NCBI RefSeq assembly: GCF_021390475.1
Contig: NZ_JAJUWS010000004.1
Location: 1-64,000, forward strand
Direction: 5' to 3'
Source: Streptomyces sp. ST2-7A
Lineage (GTDB): Bacteria; Actinomycetota; Actinomycetes; Streptomycetales; Streptomycetaceae
Length of the DNA: 64,000 bases
A model generated the notes under the pieces. It was given only the letters and a program-made list of their open reading frames with translations. It was not told the origin of the DNA and searched no databases. This document shows, one piece after another, positions 7,548-16,596 of this stretch (within the stretch, counting starts at the first letter, position 1; every line of letters starts with the position of its first letter). The position numbers and the translations under genes were made by a program.

Positions 7548-8486
7548 ATGGCCTCCTCCACCGTCCCCGGCGGTGTCCCACCCGCCGGAACCGACCCCGC
7601 GCCGCCCGGCGCGGATCCGGTCGCCGGTTCCGCCCGCCCCGCCCGCGGCCCGGCCGGTCGCGGTACCCGCACCGCGCGGCTGGTGCTGTCCGTCGGCATC
7701 ACCGCGACGGCGGTCCTCGCGGTCCTGCTCGTCCCGCTGCTCGTCCCCCTCGACCAGCAGGCCGTGGACCTGGGCGCCAAACACCTCCCACCCTCCTTCA
7801 CCCACCCCTTCGGCACCGACGCGCTGGGGCGCGACCTGTTGCTGCGCTGCGTCTACGGCCTGCGGGTGTCGCTGCTGGTGGGCCTCGTGGCGGCGGCCGT
7901 CGCGGCTGTCCTGGGGCTGCTCATCGGCGGCCTGGCGGGGGCCTTCGGCGGCGCCGTCGATCGTGTGGTGATGCGCCTGGTGGAGGTCTTCACCTCCGTG
8001 CCGCACCTGCTGATGGGCGTGTTCATCGTGGCGATGTTCCGCCCGGGGGTGTGGCCGGTGGTCCTCTCGGTGGGCCTGACGCACTGGGTCTCCACCGCCC
8101 GTATCGTGCGGGCCGAGATCCTCTCCCTGCGCTCGCGTCCCTACGTGGACGCCGCCGTCTCCGGTGGGGCCTCCCGACTTCGGGTGGTCACCCGGCACCT
8201 GGTGCCGGGAGTGCTCCCGCAGGCCGGGTTGGCGGCGGTGCTGATGGTGCCGCACGCCGTCTGGCACGAGTCCGCGCTCTCCTTCCTGGGGCTGGGCATC
8301 CCGGCCCACCGGGCGAGCCTGGGATCGATGATCAACGACGGCCGGGGGTCGCTGCTCACGGGCGAGTGGTGGCCCACCCTCTTCCCCGGCCTGTTCATCA
8401 TCGTCACCACCCTCGCCATCGCCGGTCTGGCCGGGTTGTGGCGCGAACGCCTCAACCCCCGCCGTCGCTCGGAGCTGATGCTGTGA
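7548..8486 (+). CDS. ABC transporter permease, DppC/NikC type
   Basis: 312 residues. The family's N-terminal portion is present: a hydrophobic segment (~50-72), then HPFGTDALGRDLLLRCVYGLRVSL, the hallmark of DppC/NikC proteins. Four further membrane segments follow, with the EAA loop at RSRPYVDAAVSGGASRLRVV and the late motif ESALSFLGLGI. It pairs with the upstream permease (30-bp gap). Its stop overlaps the next start as GTGA. Start ATG 7548 has only a weak ribosome site. The first ~40 residues are Pro/Gly/Ala-rich and poorly conserved by appearance. Confidence 0.9.
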   Translation: MASSTVPGGVPPAGTDPAPPGADPVAGSARPARGPAGRGTRTARLVLSVGITATAVLAVLLVPLLVPLDQQAVDLGAKHLPPSFTHPFGTDALGRDLLLRCVYGLRVSLLVGLVAAAVAAVLGLLIGGLAGAFGGAVDRVVMRLVEVFTSVPHLLMGVFIVAMFRPGVWPVVLSVGLTHWVSTARIVRAEILSLRSRPYVDAAVSGGASRLRVVTRHLVPGVLPQAGLAAVLMVPHAVWHESALSFLGLGIPAHRASLGSMINDGRGSLLTGEWWPTLFPGLFIIVTTLAIAGLAGLWRERLNPRRRSELML

Positions 8487-9580
8487 CCGCCTCTTCCGCC
8501 TCTTCCGCGTCCTCCGCACCCGGCGGCGCCGTCCCGATCGCACCGGGGACCGCCACCGGGACCGCCGCCGAGCCGACCCCGGGCACCCCGGCACCCCCCT
8601 CCGACGCCCCTCCGGGGGCGGCCCCGCTGCTGACGGTCCGCGACCTGTCGGTGCGGTTCCTGATGCGCGGCGGGCGCCGGGTGGCCGCCGTCGACGAGGT
8701 CTCCCTCGACCTGCGGGCCGGCGAGTGCCTGGCGCTGATCGGGGAGAGCGGCTGCGGGAAGTCCGTACTGGCCTCGGCGCTGTTGGGACTGCTGCCGGGC
8801 AACGCAGTGGTGGACGGCACCGCCCACCTGGACGGCATCGATCTGATCACCGCCGACGAACGCGTCCTCGCCCGACGGGTGCGCGGTCGGCGCCTCGGTC
8901 TCATCCCGCAGAGCCCCGCCGCCCACCTGACGCCCGTGCGCACCGTCCGCTCCCAACTGGAGGAGACGGTCCGGGAGATCACCGGGCTGCGGGGTGCGGC
9001 GGCACGTCGGTTCGCCGAGGACGTCGCCGCCCGCGCCGCCTTTCCCGCGGACCATCTGGACCGCCACCCCCACGAACTCTCCGGGGGGCTCGCCCAACGA
9101 GCCGCCACCGCACTGGCCCTGGTCGGCGACGCCCCGGTGCTGCTGGCCGACGAACCCACCACCGGGCTGGACCGCGACCTGGTGGACCGCACGGTGGACG
9201 AACTGCGCCGGCACGCCGACGAGGGCCGGGGACTACTGGTGATCACCCACGACCTGGCCGCGGCGGAGCGGATCGCCGACCGGGTCGCGGTGATGTACGC
9301 GGGACGGGTCGTGGAGACCGGCCCGGCCGCCGACTTCTTCGGCGACCCGGGACCGGCCCACCCCTACGCGCGCGGTCTGCTGGACGCGCTGCCCGAACGG
9401 GGCTTCACCCCCATCCCGGGGATGCCCCCCGAACTGGACGCCCTGCCCGGGGGGTGCGCTTTCGCGCCCCGCTGTTTCCGTGCCGACGACCGGTGCGGGG
9501 AACGCCCCGCCCTCGTCGGCGGCCTGGCCTGTCACCACCCCGTTTCCCGGGCCCGTCTTCGGGAGGAACCCCGTGCTTGA
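8483..9580 (+). CDS. ABC transporter ATP-binding protein, DppD/NikD type
   Basis: 365 residues from GTG 8483 (GTGA overlap with the permease); longer upstream reading would run through the permease gene. After a low-complexity Ala/Ser/Pro leader (~45 residues) comes the ATPase: Walker A GESGCGKSV, signature LSGGLAQR, Walker B VLLADEPTTGLD and the switch His in VITHDL. The C terminus keeps the oligopeptide-transporter cysteine cluster (GGCAFAPRCFRADDRC ... LACHH), which in this family may hold an iron-sulfur cluster. It hydrolyses ATP with the next gene product to power import. Confidence 0.9.
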   Translation: MTASSASSASSAPGGAVPIAPGTATGTAAEPTPGTPAPPSDAPPGAAPLLTVRDLSVRFLMRGGRRVAAVDEVSLDLRAGECLALIGESGCGKSVLASALLGLLPGNAVVDGTAHLDGIDLITADERVLARRVRGRRLGLIPQSPAAHLTPVRTVRSQLEETVREITGLRGAAARRFAEDVAARAAFPADHLDRHPHELSGGLAQRAATALALVGDAPVLLADEPTTGLDRDLVDRTVDELRRHADEGRGLLVITHDLAAAERIADRVAVMYAGRVVETGPAADFFGDPGPAHPYARGLLDALPERGFTPIPGMPPELDALPGGCAFAPRCFRADDRCGERPALVGGLACHHPVSRARLREEPRA

Positions 9581-10250
9581 ACTCCGCGGGATCACCGCCG
9601 GCTATGTCCGGGGAACCCCGGTCGTGCGGGGCGCCTCGCTACGCGTCGAGGACGGCGAATCGGTCGGTCTCCAGGGCCCCAGCGGGTGCGGGAAGTCCAC
9701 CCTGGCCAGGGTGGCGGCGCTGCTCCACCGCCCGGAGGAGGGGGAGGTGTGGCTGGCCGGAGAGCGGGCCACGGCCTTCCGCCACCGGGCGCCGCGTGAA
9801 CGCCGGACCCTGGTCGGCTTCGTCTTCCAGCAGCCCAGAATGGCCTCCGACCCCCGTCTGACACTGCGCGACGCGATCGCCGAGCCGCTGCGGGCCGCCC
9901 GTCGCTCCCGGGCCGAGGTCACCGAGCGCACCGGGGAACTCGCCGAGCTGGTCGGACTGGGCGGGGAACTGCTCACCCGTCGCCCGCACGAGGTCAGCGA
10001 CGGCCAGTTGCAGCGCGCCTGTCTGGCCCGGGCGCTGGCGCCCCGTCCCCGCCTGCTGGTCTGCGACGAGATGACCGCCATGCTCGACGCCTCCACCACC
10101 GCCTCCCTGGTGGGGGTGGTGGAGCGCTACCGCGCGGAGAGCGGGGCGGCCCTGCTCGCGGTCGGCCACGACCGGGTCCTGCTGCGGTACTGGTGCGACC
10201 GGGTGGAGGAGTTCCCCGACGTGGCGGAGCCGGTGACCCCGGCCCGATGA
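9573..10250 (+). CDS. ABC transporter ATP-binding protein, DppF/NikE type
   Basis: 225 residues from GTG 9573 with GGGAGGA 6 bp upstream; it overlaps the end of the preceding gene by 8 bp. Walker A is GPSGCGKST and the signature is VSDGQ rather than LSGGQ. Walker B is LLVCDEMTAMLD, as in other actinobacterial NikE-like proteins, and the switch His is in VGHD. It is short and lacks the C-terminal oligopeptide-transporter domain. It completes the importer: one lipoprotein, two permeases and two ATPases. Confidence 0.88.
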   Translation: MLELRGITAGYVRGTPVVRGASLRVEDGESVGLQGPSGCGKSTLARVAALLHRPEEGEVWLAGERATAFRHRAPRERRTLVGFVFQQPRMASDPRLTLRDAIAEPLRAARRSRAEVTERTGELAELVGLGGELLTRRPHEVSDGQLQRACLARALAPRPRLLVCDEMTAMLDASTTASLVGVVERYRAESGAALLAVGHDRVLLRYWCDRVEEFPDVAEPVTPAR

Positions 10251-10335
10251 CGCCTCCCGGGCCCCGCCCCCGGGGGCGGTCGGCGGGTAACGGGTCGAGC
10301 CGGCGCGCCACCGTCCCGGGTCCACCGGCCCGCGG

Positions 10336-11103
10336 TCAGTCGTCTCCCAGAACGTGTGGGAAGAGCAGTTCGAATGCCTCGGTGGAGTCGGTGAGGCCGC
10401 GCGCGAACGGCGAGTCGAAGTGCCAGATGAGGTACAGCAGGAAACCGATCAGGGCACTGAAGAGGGCCGACAGCAGCAACTCCCGTGCCGAACGCCGGAT
10501 CCGCAGCGTGAAGATCAGTCCCACCACCACCAGCCCCCCGACCAGCAGGCCGACCCACACCACGCCGGGCATGGTCGACTCGGCGCTCTGCGCCCGCGCC
10601 GTGCGGGCCTCGGAGACCGCGGCGAGGCGATCCATCATCGCGGCCCGCTCCTGCGAGACGACCGGGCTTTCGGGGGTGTACCCCAGGACCCCCTCCCGCA
10701 GGCGCTCCAACAGGATCTCGCCCCGCTCGGTCAACTCCTCCTCCTCGACCATGCGCGGCCACTCCACCTCCACGGTGTGCCGCACGTAGGCGTCGACATC
10801 CCCGCGCACCCGATCCCGGACGTCGTCGGGGAGGACCGCGGCGCGCACCCCGACCTCGTGCAGGGCCTGGGCCTCCTGCCGCACCCAGTCCTCGGCGGCA
10901 CTGCGCTCCTCCCAGACGCCGGCGATCGCCAGACCGAGGACGATCGCGTACACCACCCCGATCATCATGATCATGTAGTCGATCACGGCCGGGGCCTCGA
11001 AGGGCTCCTCGTCCCCCTCGCGCCGACCGTGCCACCAGCCGACCAACAGGACCAGGCCGCAGGTGGCGGCGACGGCGAGGGACAACACCAACCAGGGGGA
11101 CAA
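10336..11103 (-). CDS. DUF4239 (bestrophin-like) membrane protein
   Basis: 255 residues. I chose TTG 11103, which has GAGGAG 5 bp upstream; longer starts would run into the upstream gene. There is one N-terminal membrane segment (WLVLSLAVAATCGLVLLVGW), a second (VIDYMIMMIGVVYAIVLGLAI), a hydrophilic middle of ~100 residues rich in charged residues, and a C-terminal pair (VVWVGLLVGGLVVVGLIF, LLLSALFSALIGFLLYLIW). This 2+2 topology with a soluble middle is that of DUF4239. The function is unknown; structural similarity to bestrophin channels has been proposed for the family. It is co-oriented with the proline-rich gene 115 bp upstream. Confidence 0.75.
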   Translation of the reverse strand: MSPWLVLSLAVAATCGLVLLVGWWHGRREGDEEPFEAPAVIDYMIMMIGVVYAIVLGLAIAGVWEERSAAEDWVRQEAQALHEVGVRAAVLPDDVRDRVRGDVDAYVRHTVEVEWPRMVEEEELTERGEILLERLREGVLGYTPESPVVSQERAAMMDRLAAVSEARTARAQSAESTMPGVVWVGLLVGGLVVVGLIFTLRIRRSARELLLSALFSALIGFLLYLIWHFDSPFARGLTDSTEAFELLFPHVLGDD

Positions 11104-11218
11104 CGAATCTCCTCGGGGCGGGGCACGCCGAAGCACGGCGCTGTCGAACGGGACGGGAACCCGGGGACCGGGGACAAGCGGGGAAAGGGACGTGGGGCGG
11201 GGGCCGGGAGAGGAACCG

Positions 11219-12121
11219 TCAGCCGACTTCGCGGGAACGGGAACCGCCCGAGCCACCGGGCCGCAGCGCGGCGGCGGCCAGCACGGCGGGGGCGACCACC
11301 AGCAGCGCCCGTCCCACCAGGGGGGTGTTCGAGGCCGGTGGTTGGCGCTCCACCGGCGGCATCCTCACCGGCTCCATGAGCTCCGGTTCCGCCGCCGACC
11401 CGACCGGTTCCCCGTCCTCCTCCCGTGCCGGCGGGGTCGGGGGAGCGGGGGAGGGAGACGGCTCCGTCGGCGGCGGGGTCGCGACGACGCGAACGGGTTC
11501 CCCGGCGGGGGCGGGCGCCGGGACGGGGGCGGCCCGGGGCGGGGGCACGGGCGTCGGGGCCGGTGGTTCCGGCTCCGGGGTGGGGGCGACCGGCTCCGGG
11601 GTGGGGGCGACCGGCTCCGGGCTCGGTTCGGGAACCGGTTCGGTCACGGACGGGGGCGGAGGCCCCGGTGGTGGTGTGGGCGGTGGTGGTGGCTGTGGTG
11701 CCGGAGGCGGAGGGGGCGGCGGGCAGGGGCCACCCACCTCCACCCGGCCGGCGGGCCCGCCCGCCGTCACCGAGGGCGGGCACCCCGGACGGCGCTCCAC
11801 CCGGGCGCCGACGTCCCCGTCCCGGGCCACCACGCCCCCGGGGCCCACCTCGACGGTGGCACCGCCGGGCGAGGTCACCCGCACCCCGTCGGGCCGGAAC
11901 TCCACCCGGGCCGGACCGTTCCCGGCGGGAGGCGCGTGGAACGGTGAGTCCGCGCCGGGGGTGCGCGCCGGGGTCGCCGGACCGTCCGCGGTGTCGCCGG
12001 GACCGGGCGGTACGGGCGGAAGACCGGCGGCCACGGGCGCGCCCGTGGCCCACAGCGCGAGGGCCGCGGCGGACACGGCGGCGGCGCGCGTCGCCCGGCG
12101 CCCGCGGGATTCTCGTCTCAC
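11219..12121 (-). CDS. secreted or membrane-anchored proline-rich protein of unknown function
   Basis: 300 residues from ATG 12121. A Sec-type signal peptide (RRATRAAAVSAAALALWATGAPVAAG) precedes a ~75-residue folded-looking part (PARVEFRPDGVRVTSPG, VVARDGDVGARVERRPGCPP). A long Pro-rich stalk follows, with an uninterrupted run of prolines, a perfect EPVAPTP duplication and PEPxPxP periodicity. Near the C terminus is one hydrophobic segment (VGRALLVVAPAVLAAAALRP) and a short basic tail, so the product is probably anchored with the Pro-rich stalk spanning the wall. I recognise no catalytic domain. The base composition shift reflects the proline codons rather than transfer. Confidence 0.7.
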   Translation of the reverse strand: MRRESRGRRATRAAAVSAAALALWATGAPVAAGLPPVPPGPGDTADGPATPARTPGADSPFHAPPAGNGPARVEFRPDGVRVTSPGGATVEVGPGGVVARDGDVGARVERRPGCPPSVTAGGPAGRVEVGGPCPPPPPPPAPQPPPPPTPPPGPPPPSVTEPVPEPSPEPVAPTPEPVAPTPEPEPPAPTPVPPPRAAPVPAPAPAGEPVRVVATPPPTEPSPSPAPPTPPAREEDGEPVGSAAEPELMEPVRMPPVERQPPASNTPLVGRALLVVAPAVLAAAALRPGGSGGSRSREVG

Positions 12122-12238
12122 GCCACGATGGTGCGCGCCGGTCGGCCCCGGCAGGAGGGGAAAGCGGCTGATTCGCCCGATCAGGGGAAAAGCGATCGAA
12201 CGGCGATCGAGTGATCACGGGTCCCCCGGATCACCCGA

Positions 12239-13441
12239 TCAGACGGCCCGGGCCCGTCCCGGGTCGTCGAGGACGCCGCGCATCGCGGTGCGCGCGGCGC
12301 CCAGCAACGGCCCGTCGGGCCCCAGGCGGGACAGGCGCAGCGGGAGCGCGGGCCGATCGTGGCCCGCGACGGCGGTGCGCAGTGCCACCTCGTGTTCGAC
12401 CGCAGGCAGCAGGCGGTCACCGAGCCGGGCCAGCGGGCCGCCGATGACCACCTCGGCCGGGTCCAACAGGTTCACCGCGGCCGAGAGCGCCACCCCCAGC
12501 GCCCGCCCGGCCCGCTCGACGGCGGCCAGGGCCCGCCCCTCGCCCCGCTCGCAGCGCGCCCGCACCTCCTCCAGCAGGGGGGCGCGGGGTCCCTCCCCGG
12601 GCTCCGTGCCGGCCGCCCGCAGCACCGCCTCCTCACCCGCCAGGGTCTCGGCGCAACCGGTGCTCCCGCAGCGGCACGGGGGACCGTCCGGCGCGACCGG
12701 GACGTGCCCCAGTTCCCCGGCGAAACCGCGAGCGCCGCGCAGGAGTTCGCCGTCGACCAGGAGGGCCGCGCCGATACCGATGCCGGCCGACACGTACAAC
12801 AGGTCCCGGCCCGTTCCGGCCGGCGCGGCGGCCCGTTCGGCGACGGCTCCGAGGTTCGCCTCGTTCTCCACCCGCAGCGGACCGTGGCCGGTCGGCAGTA
12901 GGGGAGCGGGGTCCACGCCCTCCCAGCCGAGGTTGGGGGCCCGCACCACGGTGGTGGAGTTCCGCGCCACGACCCCGGGGACGGCGACCGTCACCCCGGC
13001 CGGTCGCAGTCCCAACCCCCCGCACCGCCCCACCAGATCCTCCAGGAGTTCCGCCAGCGCGGCCAGGACGCGGGCGGGACGGGTGTCCCCGATGGTCATC
13101 GGCGAGTCCAGCCGCAGCCGCACCGCGCCGCGCAGGTCCATGGCGCAGACCGCCAACTGGTCCACGCCGATCTCCGCGCCGATGCCGCAGGGCCCGTGGT
13201 CGGCGGGTTCCAGCGCGGTTCCCGGCCGGCCGACCGAACCCGATCGGCCGCGTGAGGTCTCGACAACCAGTTCGGCACGCAGCAGTTCGTCCACGAGGCT
13301 GGAGATCGCCGCCCGGGTCAACCCGGTGCGGCCGGCCACCTCCGCCCGGGAGAGCGGGCCGTCGTCGGCCAGGAGGTGGAGCACCCGCGAGAGATTGCGC
13401 AGGCGCAGCTCGGCCTGGGTCTGCGGCACGGGCTGGGCCAC
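12239..13441 (-). CDS. xylR: ROK-family transcriptional repressor (XylR-like)
   Basis: 400 residues. The N-terminal winged helix-turn-helix (LSRAEVAGRTGLTRAAISSLVDELL, ~30-55) is followed by a ROK sugar-kinase-like domain with the glycine-rich VSAGIGIGAALLVDG. The ROK zinc motif GHVPV...CRCGSTGC is intact. It lies next to xylB and xylA and has the architecture of xylose repressors, so it probably represses the divergent xylB-xylA promoter until xylose binds. That target is inferred from position. A strong hairpin separates it from xylB although both run the same way, so it is likely transcribed from its own promoter. Confidence 0.85.
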   Translation of the reverse strand: MAQPVPQTQAELRLRNLSRVLHLLADDGPLSRAEVAGRTGLTRAAISSLVDELLRAELVVETSRGRSGSVGRPGTALEPADHGPCGIGAEIGVDQLAVCAMDLRGAVRLRLDSPMTIGDTRPARVLAALAELLEDLVGRCGGLGLRPAGVTVAVPGVVARNSTTVVRAPNLGWEGVDPAPLLPTGHGPLRVENEANLGAVAERAAAPAGTGRDLLYVSAGIGIGAALLVDGELLRGARGFAGELGHVPVAPDGPPCRCGSTGCAETLAGEEAVLRAAGTEPGEGPRAPLLEEVRARCERGEGRALAAVERAGRALGVALSAAVNLLDPAEVVIGGPLARLGDRLLPAVEHEVALRTAVAGHDRPALPLRLSRLGPDGPLLGAARTAMRGVLDDPGRARAV

Positions 13442-13497
13442 GCCCCACCTCCTGTTTCCGGTTTTCCTTCGGTCGGCGCGGTCGCGCGGCCGTTCAT

Positions 13498-13535
13498 CCG
13501 CCGGCCCGCCGGGGGTGTCCCCGGCGGGCCGGCGG
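13498..13535 (-). terminator. xylB terminator hairpin
   Basis: A perfect 17-bp stem with a GTGT loop lies 8 bp beyond the xylB stop and before the xylR start. It would end the xylB transcript and uncouple xylR. Confidence 0.75.
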
Positions 13536-13542
13536 GGTTCGA

Positions 13543-15006
13543 TCAGGAACGCCGCAGCAGGCCGTCGGCGCCCTCCAATACGGCCGCGATGCGCGTGGTG
13601 GCGGCCTCGTCCCGCTCGACCGCGGGCCAGGCCGGCCCCTCGGCGGTGCCCCAGTCCCGGGCCACCTCGGCGGCGTCCCGGCCCTCCAGCAGCCCGGCGG
13701 CCTGGGCCGCCGCTCCCAGTGCCACCAACTCCTCCGCCCGGGGCACCTGGACCGGCCGTCCGGACAACCGGCGGACCGTCTCGCGCCAGGCGGTGCCCCG
13801 GGCGCCGCCACCCAGCAGCAGGATCGGTTCGGAGGCGTCCCCCCGCGTCCGGTCCTCCCCGTCCAGGACCAGATCCAGGGCGCGGAGCAGTGCGTAGACC
13901 GCGCCGTCGTAGGCGGCCTGGAGGACCTGGCCGCCGGTGGTGTCGTGGCGCAGGCCGTACAGCAGACCGGAGGCCAGTGGCAGGTCCGGGGTGCGCTCGC
14001 CGTCCAGGAAGGGCAGCAGCACCGGTCCGGAGGTCGTGCCGGGGGCGGCCGGTTCGACGGCCTCGCGGTCCAGGCCCAAGAGGGCGGCGACCCGGTCGAC
14101 GGCGAGGGTGCAGTTGAGGGTGCAGGCCAGCGGCAGCCAGTCGCGGCCGGCGTCGGCGAAGCCGGCCACGGTGCCGGTGGGGTCCACGGGACGGCGGGAG
14201 GTGACGGCGTAGACGGTGCCGGAGGTTCCCAGGCTGAGGGCCGGCCGACCCGGTTCCAGTCCCAGCCCCAGCGCGCCGGCCATGTTGTCGCCGGTACCGG
14301 CGGCCACCGGGATCCCGGCGGGCACCGGCAGGCCGGAGCGGGTGGCGCCCGCGGCCTCTCCGGCGGGGACCACCCGGGGCAGGAGGGCGGGGTCCAGGTC
14401 GGAAAGGGCGGCGAGTTCGGTGTCCCAGTCACCGGTGGCGGAGGACCACCAGCCGGTCCCGGAGGCGTCGCCCCGGTCGGTGGTGCCCTCGGCGATGCCG
14501 TGGCCGGCGAGCCGGCCGGTGAGGTAGTCGTGGGGCAGTCGGACCGCGCGGGTGGCGGCGGCGTGCTCGGGCTCGTGCTCGCGCAGCCAGGCCCACTTGG
14601 TGACGGTGAAGGAGGCGGCGGGGACGCTGCCGGTGCGCTCCGCCCACGCGGCCGGGCCGCCCAGTTCCTTCACCAGCCGGTCGCGCTGCGGGGCCGAGCG
14701 GGTGTCGTTCCACAGCAGGGCGTTGCGCACGGGGCGGCCGTCGGTGTCCAGGGTGACCAGGCCGTGCTGCTGGCCTGCGACGGCGATCGCCGCGGCCCGT
14801 TCCACCACCGGGCCACAGGCCCGCAACGCATCCACCAGGGCGTCCCACCACTGTTCGGGATCGCTGTCCCGTTCGGGGGTCACGACGTGCGCGGCCCGCC
14901 CGCGGGCCAGTACCCGCCCGGTCGCGGAATCCACCGCGAGCACCTTCGTGGACTGGGTCGAGCTGTCCACGCCGATGACGACGGGACCCTCCGGTGCGGT
15001 GGTCAT
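13543..15006 (-). CDS. xylB: xylulokinase
   Basis: 487 residues, FGGY kinase family. It phosphorylates D-xylulose made by XylA to xylulose 5-phosphate for the pentose phosphate pathway in the cytoplasm. Landmarks are VIGVDSSTQSTKVLAVD (phosphate loop 1), AVAGQQHGLVTLD, NALLWNDTRS, RLPHDYLTGRL, AAGTGDNMAGALGLG and LLLGGGARGTAWRETVRRL. I start it at ATG 15006; the upstream open frame reads through the antisense strand of xylA and is not coding. It is divergent from xylA across ~200 bp. Length is normal for bacterial XylB. Confidence 0.93.
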   Translation of the reverse strand: MTTAPEGPVVIGVDSSTQSTKVLAVDSATGRVLARGRAAHVVTPERDSDPEQWWDALVDALRACGPVVERAAAIAVAGQQHGLVTLDTDGRPVRNALLWNDTRSAPQRDRLVKELGGPAAWAERTGSVPAASFTVTKWAWLREHEPEHAAATRAVRLPHDYLTGRLAGHGIAEGTTDRGDASGTGWWSSATGDWDTELAALSDLDPALLPRVVPAGEAAGATRSGLPVPAGIPVAAGTGDNMAGALGLGLEPGRPALSLGTSGTVYAVTSRRPVDPTGTVAGFADAGRDWLPLACTLNCTLAVDRVAALLGLDREAVEPAAPGTTSGPVLLPFLDGERTPDLPLASGLLYGLRHDTTGGQVLQAAYDGAVYALLRALDLVLDGEDRTRGDASEPILLLGGGARGTAWRETVRRLSGRPVQVPRAEELVALGAAAQAAGLLEGRDAAEVARDWGTAEGPAWPAVERDEAATTRIAAVLEGADGLLRRS

Positions 15007-15082
15007 GAACTCGTCCTCTCCGACGGGGTGCGGAAGCCGGCGCCACGGCGGCTCCGAGCGCTTCGGGTCTTCCGTCACGGCG

Positions 15083-15117
15083 TTTCGCATACTAATTTGT
15101 AAACAGCGATGACGAAA
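15083..15117. promoter_or_regulatory. candidate xyl operator in the divergent xylB/xylA promoter
   Basis: An AT-rich island in otherwise GC-rich DNA, flanked by TTTCG (15083-15087) and CGAAA (15113-15117) with AATTTGTAAACA between. The dyad is imperfect. ROK repressors bind AT-rich inverted repeats, so this is the best candidate for the XylR site. It is also where minus-strand TAGTAT could be a -10 for xylB. Confidence 0.4.
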
Positions 15118-15210
15118 TAGCCGGAGCGTTGTTCCGGCGTTCCCGTCCGCGTGTCCCGACCCGGCGGGCCGGGACACGTCCCGCGCCGCCAGCACCAGCG
15201 AGGAGCCGCC

Positions 15211-16383
15211 ATGTCGTACCAGCCCACCCCCGCGGACAAGTTCACCTTCGGTCTGTGGACCGTCGGCTGGACGGGTCGCGACCCCTTCGGAGACGCCACC
15301 CGGGCCGATCTCGACCCGGTCGAGAGCGTGGAGCGCCTGGCCGAACTCGGCGCCTGGGGCGTCACCTTCCACGACGACGACCTCATCCCCTTCGGGGCTC
15401 CCACCGCCGAGCGCGAGGCCCGGATCAAGCGCTTCCGCCAGGCTCTGGACTCCACCGGCATGGTGGTCCCGATGGCGACCACCAACCTCTTCACCCACCC
15501 CGTCTTCAAGGACGGCGCCTTCACCGCCAACGACCGCGACGTGCGGCGTTACGCGCTGCGCAAGATGATGCGCAACATCGACCTCGCCGCCGAGCTGGGC
15601 GCGAGCACCTACGTGGCCTGGGGCGGCCGGGAGGGCGCCGAGTCCGGTGCGGCCAAGGACGTGCGGGCCGCCCTGGACCGGCTCAAGGAGGCCTTCGACC
15701 TGCTCGCCGATCACGTCACCGAGCAGGGCTACGACATGCGCTTCGCGCTGGAGCCCAAGCCCAACGAGCCGCGCGGCGACATCCTGCTGCCCACCGTCGG
15801 TCACGCCCTGGCCTTCATCGAGCGGCTCGAGCGCCCCGAACTGTTCGGTGTCAACCCCGAGGTGGGCCACGAGCAGATGGCCGGGCTCAACTTCCCGCAC
15901 GGCATCGCGCAGGCGCTGTGGGCCGGCAAGCTCTTCCACATCGACCTCAACGGTCAGAACGGCATCAAGTACGACCAGGACCTGCGATTCGGCGCCGGTG
16001 ACCTGCGCTCCGCGTTCTGGCTGGTGGACCTGCTGGAGACGGCCGGCTACGAGGGCCCCCGCCACTTCGACTTCAAGCCGCCGCGCACCGAGGACATGGA
16101 CGGCGTCTGGGCCTCGGCCGCCGGCGGCATGCGCAACTACCTGATCCTCAAGGAGCGGGCCGCCGCCTTCCGCGCCGACCCGCGCGTCGTCGAGGCCCTG
16201 GCCGTCTCGCGCCTGGACGAACTGGCCCGCCCCACCCTGAACGAGGGGGAGACCGCCGCCGAGCTGCTCGCCGACCGCTCCGCGTTCGAGGAGTTCGACC
16301 CGGAGGCCGCCGCCCGTCGCGGGATGGCCTTCGAGCAGCTCGACCAGCTGGCGATGGACCACCTGCTGGGCGCCGCCGGCTGA
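15211..16383 (+). CDS. xylA: xylose isomerase
   Basis: 390 residues, class I (actinobacterial) xylose isomerase; it interconverts D-xylose and D-xylulose. ATG 15211 has GAGGAG 5 bp upstream. The active-site set is complete: catalytic pair in [11 protein letters not shown], metal ligands in [36 protein letters not shown] and HFDFKPP. The protein is a TIM barrel with a C-terminal helical arm for tetramer contacts ([16 protein letters not shown]). It is divergent from xylB and no xylose transporter is in the window. Confidence 0.97.
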   Translation: MSYQPTPADKFTFGLWTVGWTGRDPFGDATRADLDPVESVERLAELGAWGVTFHDDDLIPFGAPTAEREARIKRFRQALDSTGMVVPMATTNLFTHPVFKDGAFTANDRDVRRYALRKMMRNIDLAAELGASTYVAWGGREGAESGAAKDVRAALDRLKEAFDLLADHVTEQGYDMRFALEPKPNEPRGDILLPTVGHALAFIERLERPELFGVNPEVGHEQMAGLNFPHGIAQALWAGKLFHIDLNGQNGIKYDQDLRFGAGDLRSAFWLVDLLETAGYEGPRHFDFKPPRTEDMDGVWASAAGGMRNYLILKERAAAFRADPRVVEALAVSRLDELARPTLNEGETAAELLADRSAFEEFDPEAAARRGMAFEQLDQLAMDHLLGAAG

Positions 16384-16404
16384 ACCCGCGACACGGGTGC
16401 GCGA

Positions 16405-16447
16405 ACCGGGGCCCGGACGGCGATCGTTCCGCCGTCCGGGCCCCGGT
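16405..16447 (+). terminator. xylA terminator hairpin
   Basis: A perfect 18-bp stem with a 7-nt loop beginning 22 bp after the xylA stop. Confidence 0.75.
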
Positions 16448-16596
16448 GGGGTCCTCGGGGCGGACCGATCCGGTCCGACCACGGGGCGCCGCCGGGGCCT
16501 CCCCGGCCCGCGCCGCCGATCCGCTTCATCCGCCCGCGCCGCCGCGCCGTCCGGGGGACCGGGGTGGCCGGCGGTCGCGGGGGACGCCGGCGCGCG

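Noticed and set aside
15007..16482. N-terminal extension of xylB through the antisense strand of xylA.
   Set aside because: The extension has no ribosome site, and xylA coding on the other strand is unmistakable. ATG 15006 gives a normal xylulokinase.
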